Shown in pieces: positions 8,005 to 17,024 of a stretch of 64,000 nt of DNA. The notes beneath the pieces are model-generated. The model was given only the letters and a program-made list of their open reading frames with translations, did not search any database and had not been told where the DNA came from. Origin of the DNA: Corallococcus silvisoli (GTDB taxonomy: Bacteria; Myxococcota; Myxococcia; Myxococcales; Myxococcaceae); contig NZ_JAAAPJ010000001.1 of NCBI RefSeq assembly GCF_009909145.1, positions 372,001 through 436,000 of the forward strand, read 5' to 3'. Each line of letters begins with the position of its first letter. Position 1 is the stretch's first letter. A program made the position numbers and the translations under genes.

Positions 8005-9440
8005 GCAGCACCGAAACCATCCAGGAGCTGGCGCGCAAGGGCTACCAGGCGGGCTTCGTCACCGACGTGGAGGCGGACACGCTGCCGCCCGGCCTGGACG
8101 AGGACGTCATCCGCGTCCTGTCGGCGAAGAAGAACGAGCCCGCGTTCATGCTGGCGTGGCGCCTGAAGGCGTACCGGCACTGGCTCACGCTGAAGGAGCC
8201 CACCTGGCAGGCGGTGAAGTACCACCCCATCGACTACCAGGCCATCCGCTACTACTCGGCGCCGAAGCAGAAGCCGAAGAAGGACAGCCTGTCGGAGGTG
8301 GATCCGGAGATCCTCCGCACCTACGAGAAGCTGGGCATCCCGCTGGAGGAGCAGAAGCGGCTGCAGAACGTGGCGGTGGACGCGGTGTTCGACTCCGTGT
8401 CGGTGGCCACCACGTTCCGGGAGAAGCTCTACAAGGCGGGCGTCATCTTCTGCTCCTTCTCCGAAGCGGTGCGCGAGCACCCGGAGCTGGTGGAGCGCTA
8501 CCTGGGCACGGTGGTGCCCTTCTCCGACAACTTCTTCGCCGCGCTCAACTCCGCGGTCTTCAGCGACGGCTCCTTCTGCTACGTGCCCAAGGGCGTGAAG
8601 TGCCCCATGGAGCTGTCCACGTACTTCCGCATCAACGCGGCGGACACGGGCCAGTTCGAGCGCACGCTGCTCATCGCGGACGAGGGCGCCTCCGTGAGCT
8701 ACCTGGAGGGCTGCACCGCGCCCATGCGCGACACCAACCAGCTGCACGCGGCGGTGGTGGAGCTGGTCGCGCTGGACGGCGCGTCCATCAAGTACAGCAC
8801 GGTGCAGAACTGGTACCCGGGCGACGCGGAGGGCCGGGGCGGCATCTACAACTTCGTCACCAAGCGCGGCATCGCGCACCAGGGCTCCAAGATTTCGTGG
8901 ACCCAGGTGGAGACGGGCTCCGCCATCACCTGGAAGTACCCCAGCGTCATCCTCAAGGGGGATGACGCGGTGGGCGAGTTCTACTCGGTGGCGCTCACCA
9001 ACCACCGGCAGCAGGCGGACACGGGCACGAAGATGGTGCACATCGGGAAGAACACCCGCTCCACCATCGTGTCCAAGGGCATCTCCGCCGGCCGCGGGCA
9101 GAACACGTACCGGGGGCAGGTGAAGATGCTCAAGAGCGCGGCGAACGCACGCAACTACACGCAATGCGATTCGCTGCTGCTGGGCGACGAGTGCGGCGCC
9201 CACACGCTGCCGTACATCGAGGTGAAGAACGCGACCGGGCAGGTGGAGCACGAGGCCTCCACGTCGAAGATTGGCGAGGACCAGCTCTTCTACTGCCGGC
9301 AGCGCGGCATCTCGCAGGAGGACGCGGTGTCGATGATCGTGAATGGCTTCTGCCGGCAGGTCTTCAAGGAGCTGCCCATGGAGTTCGCGGTAGAGGCGCA
9401 GAAGCTGCTGGGCGTGAGTCTGGAAGGGAGCGTGGGGTGA
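8001..9440 (+). CDS. sufB: Fe-S cluster assembly protein SufB
   Basis: This 479-residue protein matches SufB across its length, with conserved blocks such as [51 protein letters not shown] and [20 protein letters not shown], and the C-terminal helices. SufB is the scaffold subunit of the cytosolic SufBC2D complex, on which iron-sulfur clusters are built from sulfide delivered by SufS/SufU. Its start overlaps the regulator stop (ATGA), and sufC starts on the last base of its stop codon. Length and motifs are normal. Confidence 0.97.
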   Translation: MSSTETIQELARKGYQAGFVTDVEADTLPPGLDEDVIRVLSAKKNEPAFMLAWRLKAYRHWLTLKEPTWQAVKYHPIDYQAIRYYSAPKQKPKKDSLSEVDPEILRTYEKLGIPLEEQKRLQNVAVDAVFDSVSVATTFREKLYKAGVIFCSFSEAVREHPELVERYLGTVVPFSDNFFAALNSAVFSDGSFCYVPKGVKCPMELSTYFRINAADTGQFERTLLIADEGASVSYLEGCTAPMRDTNQLHAAVVELVALDGASIKYSTVQNWYPGDAEGRGGIYNFVTKRGIAHQGSKISWTQVETGSAITWKYPSVILKGDDAVGEFYSVALTNHRQQADTGTKMVHIGKNTRSTIVSKGISAGRGQNTYRGQVKMLKSAANARNYTQCDSLLLGDECGAHTLPYIEVKNATGQVEHEASTSKIGEDQLFYCRQRGISQEDAVSMIVNGFCRQVFKELPMEFAVEAQKLLGVSLEGSVG

Positions 9441-10225
9441 TGTCGCTGCTCAGCATTCAGGACCTGCACGCCCGCGTGGGCGGCAAGGAGATCCTCAAGG
9501 GCATAAACCTGGAGGTCGGCGCCGGCGAGGTGCACGCCATCATGGGCCCCAACGGCTCCGGCAAGAGCACGCTCGCGGGCGTGCTCGCGGGGCGCGAGAC
9601 GTACGAGGTGACGAAGGGCACGGTGCGCTTCGACGGCCGCGACTTGTTGGGCACGCCTCCGGAGGACCGCGCGAAGGCGGGCGTGTTCCTGGGGTTCCAG
9701 TACCCGGTGGAGATCCCCGGCGTGGGCAACCTGCACTTCCTGCGCACGGCGCTCAACGCGCAGCGCCGCGCGAAGGGCGAGGAGGAGCTGGACGCGATGG
9801 ACTTCCTCCAGCTCGCCCGGGAGAAGGCGAAGCTCGTGGAGCTGGACGCGGCGTTCATGAACCGCTCGGTGAACGAGGGCTTCTCCGGAGGGGAGAAGAA
9901 GCGGAACGAGATCTTCCAGATGGCGGTGCTCCAGCCCCGGCTGGCGCTGCTGGACGAGACGGACTCGGGCCTGGACATCGACGCCCTGCGCATCGTCGCG
10001 GGCGGGGTGAACGCGCTGCGCGCGAAGGACCGCGCGATGGTGGTCATCACGCACTACCAGCGGCTGTTGGACTACATCGTGCCGGACCACGTGCACGTGA
10101 TGGCGGCGGGCCGCATCGTGCGCTCGGGCGGGCGCGAGCTGGCGCTGGAGCTGGAGGAGAAGGGCTACGGCTGGATTGGCGCGGAGGGCGGCGCGGCCGG
10201 CAAGGCGAAGGAGGCGCGGCCGTGA
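9440..10225 (+). CDS. sufC: Fe-S cluster assembly ATPase SufC
   Basis: This 261-residue ABC-type ATPase starts at the ATG sharing one base with the sufB stop. It has Walker A (GPNGSGKST at about residue 36), the SufC-specific signature FSGGEKKRNE, Walker B (LALLDETDSGLD) and the switch His (ITHYQR). SufC drives conformational change in the SufBCD scaffold through ATP hydrolysis in the cytosol. The last four bases overlap sufD (GTGA). Nothing unusual is seen. Confidence 0.97.
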   Translation: MSLLSIQDLHARVGGKEILKGINLEVGAGEVHAIMGPNGSGKSTLAGVLAGRETYEVTKGTVRFDGRDLLGTPPEDRAKAGVFLGFQYPVEIPGVGNLHFLRTALNAQRRAKGEEELDAMDFLQLAREKAKLVELDAAFMNRSVNEGFSGGEKKRNEIFQMAVLQPRLALLDETDSGLDIDALRIVAGGVNALRAKDRAMVVITHYQRLLDYIVPDHVHVMAAGRIVRSGGRELALELEEKGYGWIGAEGGAAGKAKEARP

Positions 10226-11534
10226 GCCTGTCCCATTACGTGGACGTGGCGCGGGCCTTCCAGGCGGGCGGCGAGGTGCCGGCGTGGCTGCGGTCGCTGC
10301 GCGCGGAGGGCCTGGGCCAGTTCCAGGCGCGGGGCCTGCCCACCTCCAAGGACGAGGAGTGGAAGTACACGCCCGTCTCCACGCTGTCGGCGCATCCCTT
10401 CCAGCCCGTGCGGGACGTGTCCGCGGGCGACGACGTGGCCCAGGCGGTGGCGCGGCTCGCGCTGCCCGGCCCCCGGCTCGTCTTCGTGGACGGGCGCTTC
10501 GTGCCGGCGCTGTCGGTGCTCGCGGGCCTGCCGCGCGGCGTGGTGCTCAAGCCGCTGTCGCAGGCGCTGCGCGAGGACGGCGCGCTCCTGGAGGAGACGC
10601 TGGGGCAGCGCGCTCGGGCGGCGGCGCACGCCTTCACGTCGCTCAACGCCGCCCTGCTGGAGGAGGGCGCGCTGCTGACGCTCGCGCCCCGGGCGCTCTC
10701 CGAGGTCCCGGTGCAGCTGCTGTTCCTCGCGCGCGGCGGCGACGGGCCGGTGCTGGCCAGCCCCCGCGTCGTCGTGGTGGCGGGCGAGGGCAGCGAGGCC
10801 ACGCTGGTGGAGACGTACGCCAGCCTGGGCGCGGGCGCGACCTTCACCAACGCGGTGACGGAGGTGTCGCTGGGCGACAACGCCAGCCTGCGCCACTTCA
10901 AGCTCCAGGCGGAGGGTGACAGCGCGGTGCACCTGGGCGGGCTGTATTCGCGGCAGGGGCGCGACAGCCGCTTCCAGTCGCACGCGTTCTCGTTCGGCGG
11001 GGCGCTGGCGCGCAATGAAGTGCACGCGGCGTTCGCGGGCGAGGGCGGCGAGTGCGTGCTCAACGGCCTGTTCGTGGGCCGGGGCACGCAGCACCTGGAC
11101 AACCGGACGGACCTGGACCACGCGGTGCCCCACTGCACCAGCCGGGAGCTCTACAAGGGCGTGCTGGACGACCGCGCGCGCGGCACCTTCCACGGGAAGA
11201 TCCGCGTGCGCGAGGACGCGCAGAAGACGGACGCGAGCCAGACCAGCCGCAACCTCCTCCTGTCGGAGGGCGCGCAGGTGGACGCCCGGCCGCAGCTGGA
11301 GATCTTCGCGGATGACGTGAAGTGCGCCCACGGCACGGCGGTGGGCCGGCTGGATGACACCGCGCTCTTCTATCTGCGCTCGCGCGGCATCTCCCGCTTG
11401 GACGCGGAGCGGATGCTGACGCAGGCGTTCGCGAGCGAGCTGGTGCGCGCGGTGCCGGAAGGCCCGGTGCGCGCGCGGGTGGAGGAGCTGTTGGCGTGGA
11501 AGCTGCCGGGCCTGGCCCGGACGGAGGTGAAGGG

Positions 11535-11538
<4 letters not shown>
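10222..11538 (+). CDS. sufD: Fe-S cluster assembly protein SufD
   Basis: This 438-residue SufB paralogue has a GTG start overlapping the sufC stop. The N-terminal helical part contains GLPTSKDEEWKYTPVSTL, a SufD hallmark. The right-handed beta-helix core ends in LLLSEGAQVDARPQLEIFADDVKCAHGTAVGRLD, which is the most conserved SufD/SufB block and includes the Cys and His of the cluster site. SufD forms a heterodimer with SufB and is needed for iron acquisition by the complex. The gene overlaps sufS by four bases (ATGA). Confidence 0.96.
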
Positions 11539-12760
<1,222 letters not shown>

Positions 12761-12764
<4 letters not shown>

Positions 12765-13213
12765 GCTCGGACCTCAAGGACCTGTACCAGGAGGTGGTGC
12801 TGGAGCACTCCAAGCGCCCGCGCAATTTCCGGGTGGTGGAGGGCGCCACCTGCGCGGCGGAGGGCTACAACCCGCTGTGCGGCGACCAGCTCTCCGTCAC
12901 GCTCAAGCTGGAGGACGGCGTCATCCGCGACATCGGCTTCCAGGGCCAGGGGTGCGCCATCTCCAAGGCGTCCGCGTCGCTGATGACGGGGGCCGTGAAG
13001 GACAAGACGCGCGAGGAGGCCGAGGCCCTCTTCGAGCGCGTGCACACGCTGGTGACGGAGGGGCCGGACAAGGTGGATCCGGAGTCGCTGGGCAAGCTCG
13101 CCGTGCTGTCGGGCGTGAGCGAATTCCCGGCGCGGGTGAAGTGCGCGAGCCTGGCGTGGCACACGCTGCACGCGGCGCTGGATGGCCGCTCCACGTCGGT
13201 GTCGACGGAGTAG
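12761..13213 (+). CDS. sufU: SufU-type sulfur transfer/scaffold protein
   Basis: This 150-residue IscU-like protein has a GTG start overlapping the sufS stop. The three zinc/cluster cysteines are visible in NPLCGDQLSV, GQGCAISKASASLM and RVKCASLAWHTL. The insertion between the second and third Cys marks SufU rather than IscU. SufU accepts persulfide from SufS by a zinc-ligand swap, taking the place of SufE. No sufE or sufA is in the operon, so SufU is the likely sole sulfur acceptor encoded here. Confidence 0.95.
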
Positions 13214-13223
13214 GGGAGGGGAC

Positions 13224-13775
13224 ATGCGAGGCGCGATGACGGTCATCGAGCGCGACGTGGACGCGATGCTCATCCCCAGCGGGGACAAGGTGTTGCTGCC
13301 GGCGGGCTCGGAGTTGACGGTGGTGCAGACGCTGGGCGGCAACGTCACGGTGCAGGACCCGTACGGCCAGCTGTTCCGCATCGACGAGAAGAACGCGGAC
13401 GTGCTGGGCGAGGACTACGCCGCGAAGGCGAAGGCCCCCGCCCCGGACGCCCCGCTCGGGGAGTTCCACGAGGAGCAGGTCTGGGAGCAGCTGCGCACGG
13501 TGTATGACCCGGAGATCCCGGTGAACATCGTGGAGCTGGGGCTGGTGTACACGTGCAAGGCCACGCCGTTGGAAGAAGGCGGGCAGCGCGTGGACATCGA
13601 GATGACGCTCACGGCGCCCGGCTGCGGCATGGGGCAGGTGCTGGTGGAGGACGTTCGCTCCAAGGTGTCCGCGGTGCCCGGCGTGAAGGAGGCCCACGTG
13701 GAGCTCGTCTGGGAGCCGCAGTGGGACCAGGGCCGCATGTCGGACGTGGCCCGGCTCCAGCTCGGCTGGATGTGA
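13224..13775 (+). CDS. sufT: SufT-like Fe-S assembly factor (MIP18/DUF59)
   Basis: The ATG at 13224, preceded by GGGGAGGGGAC, gives a 183-residue protein. An upstream in-frame start lies inside sufU and is less likely. A small N-terminal beta-rich region precedes the DUF59/MIP18 domain, seen as VYDPEIPVNIVELGLVY, then EMTLTAPGCGMGQVLVEDV with the conserved Cys. SufT proteins aid maturation of iron-sulfur proteins under high demand. This is the last SUF gene, 10 bases after sufU. Confidence 0.93.
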   Translation: MRGAMTVIERDVDAMLIPSGDKVLLPAGSELTVVQTLGGNVTVQDPYGQLFRIDEKNADVLGEDYAAKAKAPAPDAPLGEFHEEQVWEQLRTVYDPEIPVNIVELGLVYTCKATPLEEGGQRVDIEMTLTAPGCGMGQVLVEDVRSKVSAVPGVKEAHVELVWEPQWDQGRMSDVARLQLGWM

Positions 13776-13782
13776 AATCGCC

Positions 13783-13807
13783 GGGCGGGTGCTCTACGGT
13801 CCCGCCC
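13783..13807 (+). terminator. hairpin between sufT and the next gene
   Basis: GGGCGGG (13783-13789) and CCCGCCC (13801-13807) form a perfect seven-base GC stem around an 11-base loop, directly abutting the ATG at 13808. There is no U-run after it. It may weaken read-through from the SUF operon, or hinder ribosome loading at the next gene, which has no other clear ribosome site. Confidence 0.35.
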
Positions 13808-14803
13808 ATGATGATCGCGTTGGGAGTGGCGCTGCTGCTCGCGGCGGCGCCGGAAGCGAAGCCCGAGGAGCCGAAGCAGCAGGCGGCGGTGGATGCGGCG
13901 CTGAAGGCCGTGAAGGTCGGGGATGAGAAGGCGCGCAAGCGGGCCTATGCCTCGCTGTGGAAGCTGGGCGTGCGCGTGTCCCTGCCGGACCTCGACCTGT
14001 ACCGGTCGAGCAACGTCGAGACGCCAGACCCGGCGACGCGGCCCCTCGCCTTGCAGGGCCCCGGGGTCCTCGCGTGCCCCACGCCCCTCTGGGCCCGTCA
14101 GGAGCTGGCGAAGGTCGAGGCCAACGACGGCAGTGGCACGCAAGCGCAGGGGGTGATGTTCGCGCGGAGCGAGCAGGCGCTGTCCGAGGGCTTCCTGGAG
14201 GACCTGGGTGACGAGCGCATCCCCTCGGTCACGGGCCCCGTCATCGTGACGCGGTGGTCGGGCTCGTGGGGCTCGCTGCCGTGCATGTTGGACGGCCCGC
14301 CAGGCAGCGGTTGGGACTTGGGCATGTGGAGGCACCCGGCAGCCCGTGAGAGCCTCCAGCGCTGCTGCAAGGGCAGCGCCGAGTGTATCGAGCGGGGGCG
14401 CACGGGGGAGAGCGACTGTCGCGACGAGGTCCTGTTCACCGCGGCCACCACCAGCGAGAAGTACGCCACCGAGGCCGGGAAGCTCCTCGCCGAGCGGATC
14501 CGCCGGTGCATGCCCGCGGTGGCGGTGGATGCGATGGATGCGGAGCCCGCCTGCGTCTATTCGGATGCCCCCCGCTGTCTGCGTCATCGGGCCTGTATGG
14601 CGAAGGTGGGCCAGGAGTCCCTCGCGCGGGGCACGGCCCGTTGGGACGTGGAGGCGGCGTTGTGGCTTCGGACGTCCATCTCGGCCTGTAGTGCCAATCG
14701 CGCGGCGGACACGGCCTGCACCCCCATCGTCGTGGACGCCTGCCAGGGGCGCGTGGGCTACCGCTGCTCGGATGACAGCATCCGGGAGCTCCAGGTGCCC
14801 TGA
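13808..14803 (+). CDS. hypothetical secreted Cys-rich protein
   Basis: Starting at the ATG ATG at 13808, the 331-residue product begins with a short hydrophobic signal (MMIALGVALLLAAAPEA) and a Lys/Glu/Ala-rich helix. The body contains at least a dozen Cys, many near each other (LQRCCKGSAECIE, CMPAV, ACVYSDAPRCLRHRACM), pointing to disulfides outside the cytoplasm. I recognise no domain. It follows sufT by 32 bases, separated by a hairpin, and is probably not functionally part of SUF. Its Cys spacing resembles no family I can name. Confidence 0.72.
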   Translation: MMIALGVALLLAAAPEAKPEEPKQQAAVDAALKAVKVGDEKARKRAYASLWKLGVRVSLPDLDLYRSSNVETPDPATRPLALQGPGVLACPTPLWARQELAKVEANDGSGTQAQGVMFARSEQALSEGFLEDLGDERIPSVTGPVIVTRWSGSWGSLPCMLDGPPGSGWDLGMWRHPAARESLQRCCKGSAECIERGRTGESDCRDEVLFTAATTSEKYATEAGKLLAERIRRCMPAVAVDAMDAEPACVYSDAPRCLRHRACMAKVGQESLARGTARWDVEAALWLRTSISACSANRAADTACTPIVVDACQGRVGYRCSDDSIRELQVP

Positions 14804-14804
14804 C

Positions 14805-15464
14805 TCAGGCCAGGGCCTTGCGGCCCCGCGCCACCAGCCCCAGCGTGGCCGCGGCGGCCAGTCCACCCGCGACCCATCGGGGCCAGCCTGGCGCCGCCGT
14901 CTCCCGGTGGGTGATGGCGGGTGACATGCGCTCGGCGAACAGCTCCACCAGCGCGTGCTCGAACGCGAGCAGGTCGTGCGGTCCCCGGCTGGACACCCAG
15001 TTGCCGTCGCGCACCACGGGCTCGTCCGTCCAGTGCGCGCCCGCGTTCTCCATGTCGTTGCGGATGCCGGGCCACGACGTCACGTGGCGGCCCTCCAGCA
15101 GGCCCGCCGACGCGAGCAGCCAGGGCCCGTGGCAGATGACCGCGATGGGCATGTCCAGCAGGTCCGCGTCCTTCACGAAGTCCAGCGCCAGGGCGCTCTG
15201 CCGGAGGAAGTCCGGGTTCATGAAGCCGCCGGGCAGCAGCAGCGCGTCGAAGTCCGCGGCCTTCACGTCACGCAGCGTGGCGTCCACGCGCACCTTGCGG
15301 CCGGGCACCAGCAGGTTCATGCCCCGGATGCGGCCCTTGTGGAGGGAGACGATGGTGACGCGCGCGCCCTCGTGCTCCAGGCGCTTCACCGGCCGCGTCA
15401 GCTCCACCTGCTCGAAGCCATCCGCCGCTAGCACGGCCACCCGCATCCCCTTCAGCTTCCTCAT
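14805..15464 (-). CDS. DJ-1/PfpI family protein with C-terminal membrane anchor
   Basis: The ATG at 15464, preceded by GGGGAGGG, starts a 219-residue protein. Residues 5-185 are a DJ-1/PfpI domain: VAVLAADGFEQVELTRP, LLLPGGFMNPDFLR, and the nucleophile elbow AVICHGPWLLASAG with the catalytic Cys and neighbouring His. Family members are glyoxalases, deglycases or stress chaperones. Unusually, the C-terminus is a hydrophobic segment (WVAGGLAAAATLGLVARGRK) that looks like a tail anchor, absent from normal cytosolic members of about 170-190 residues. The frame stays open upstream, but that part lacks coding character. Confidence 0.88.
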   Translation of the reverse strand: MRKLKGMRVAVLAADGFEQVELTRPVKRLEHEGARVTIVSLHKGRIRGMNLLVPGRKVRVDATLRDVKAADFDALLLPGGFMNPDFLRQSALALDFVKDADLLDMPIAVICHGPWLLASAGLLEGRHVTSWPGIRNDMENAGAHWTDEPVVRDGNWVSSRGPHDLLAFEHALVELFAERMSPAITHRETAAPGWPRWVAGGLAAAATLGLVARGRKALA

Positions 15465-15721
15465 CACTTCACCCTCCCCGTGTCCGTAGGTTCCCGACAA
15501 CCCAATCGTGCAGGGTGTCCATGCCCCGCCGGCAGGGGAAGCCGAGGGCAGACGGGCGAGCAGGGGCTCGGGGTGCCGGCGGGATGGAGCGCTCCTGGCT
15601 GGTGCGACGCGGCATGAGTCAGGCCTGGACGGGCTCGGGTGAACGGCTCTACGACGGAGGCACCCGTCCTTCCGGCGGTGTGTCGCCACCGGAGCGCGGT
15701 CCCCTTCTGGAGGCGCACGGC

Positions 15722-16936
15722 ATGTCCCCCTCGTTTTCTTCCTGGCTGCACCGGAGCCTGCTCGCGGGCACCGCGCTGCTGCTGGCCCCGCTGGGCTGTG
15801 CCACGTCATCGCAAGTGGGCGCCGCGCGCGACGAGGCGGCCCTGCGCACGGATGCGCCGCCGCGCGTGAAGCCGAAGTGGGGGCTGGTCATCCACGGCGG
15901 CGCGGGGGTGATTTCGCGTGAGAACCTGACGCCGGAGCGCGAAGCGGCGGTGCGCGCGGCGCTCACGGAGGCGCTCCAGGCGGGCCACGCCGTGCTGGCG
16001 AAGGGAGGCCGCAGCCTGGACGCGGTGACGGCCGCCATCCGCGTGTTGGAGGACTCGCCGTACTTCAACGCGGGCAAGGGCGCGGTGTTCAACCACGAGG
16101 GCGTCAACGAACTGGACGCCGCGGTGATGGACGGCAAGACGCGGATGGCGGGCGCGGTGGCCGGCGTGCACCACATCCAGAACCCCATCGACCTGGCGCG
16201 TCTGGTGATGGAGAAGTCGCCGCACGTGATGATGGTGGGCGACGGCGCGGAGGCGTTCGCCCAGTCGCAGGGCGTGCCGCTGGTGGACGCGAAGTACTTC
16301 TACACGGAGGAGCGCTGGCAGGGGCTCCAGCGGGCGCTGGAGCAGGAGCGCGCGAAGCAGGGCCCCTCCGCGCCCCAGCCGCCTCCCTCCGCGCCGTCGT
16401 CGGAGCCTCGGCAGGAGACGCCCGCTCAACCTCCAGCGGCGCCAGGGCAGGTGCCTCCCGCCGAGCCGCGCCCGGGCGCGGCGCTGACGCCCGGCATGGA
16501 CCCCATCACCGGCGACCACAAGTTCGGCACGGTGGGCGCGGTGGCCCTGGACCAGGAGGGGAACCTCGCGGCGGGCACGTCCACGGGTGGCATGACCAAC
16601 AAGCGCTTCGGCCGGGTGGGGGACTCGCCCATCATCGGCGCGGGCACCTACGCGGATGAGCGCTGCGCGGTGTCCGCCACGGGGCACGGCGAGTTCTTCA
16701 TCCGCTACACGGTGGCGCGCGACATCTGCGCCCGCGTCGAGTACCAGGACCTGCCGCTGCTGGAGGCCGCCAACTTCGTCGTCCACGACGTGCTGGTGAA
16801 GGCCGGCGGCGAGGGCGGCGTCATCGCCATGGACCGCCAGGGCCACGTGGCCATGCCCTTCAACTCCAGCGGCATGTATCGCGGCTACATCGGCGAGGAC
16901 GGCACGCCCAGCATCGCCATCTTCCAGCAGCCGTGA
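15722..16936 (+). CDS. isoaspartyl peptidase/L-asparaginase lipoprotein (Ntn hydrolase)
   Basis: The ATG at 15722 follows GGAGG and gives a lipoprotein signal ending in LAPLGC. The domain starts at WGLVIHGGAGVIS and has GGRSLDAVTAAIRVLEDSPYFNAGKGAVF. The autocleavage site is HKFGTVGAVALD, where Thr becomes the N-terminal nucleophile of the beta subunit, followed by STGGMTNKRFGRVGDSPIIGAGTYA. The enzyme hydrolyses beta-aspartyl peptides and asparagine. Export as a lipoprotein suggests an envelope role. A Pro/Ala/Glu-rich linker of about 60 residues sits just before the cleavage Thr, so the protein is longer (404) than typical family members (about 320). Confidence 0.92.
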   Translation: MSPSFSSWLHRSLLAGTALLLAPLGCATSSQVGAARDEAALRTDAPPRVKPKWGLVIHGGAGVISRENLTPEREAAVRAALTEALQAGHAVLAKGGRSLDAVTAAIRVLEDSPYFNAGKGAVFNHEGVNELDAAVMDGKTRMAGAVAGVHHIQNPIDLARLVMEKSPHVMMVGDGAEAFAQSQGVPLVDAKYFYTEERWQGLQRALEQERAKQGPSAPQPPPSAPSSEPRQETPAQPPAAPGQVPPAEPRPGAALTPGMDPITGDHKFGTVGAVALDQEGNLAAGTSTGGMTNKRFGRVGDSPIIGAGTYADERCAVSATGHGEFFIRYTVARDICARVEYQDLPLLEAANFVVHDVLVKAGGEGGVIAMDRQGHVAMPFNSSGMYRGYIGEDGTPSIAIFQQP

Positions 16937-16978
16937 GCCCGGGCACCGGCCGTCCAGGACGCCTCGGGTGAGCAGGCT

Positions 16979-17011
16979 CCTGGCCGGCGCGGGGGGACCG
17001 CACCGGCCAGG
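16979..17011. terminator. inverted repeat between convergent genes
   Basis: CCTGGCCGG (16979-16987) and CCGGCCAGG (17003-17011) are perfect nine-base arms around a 15-base loop, lying between the convergent stops at 16936 and 17025. There is no U-run. A two-way terminator role is plausible but unproven. Confidence 0.35.
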
Positions 17012-17024
17012 GCCCGCGCCGGGG

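Noticed and set aside
13141..13170. Sigma-54-like TGGCAC within sufU
   Set aside because: The downstream TGC element is two bases too close, and the site is inside a coding region with no sensible target.
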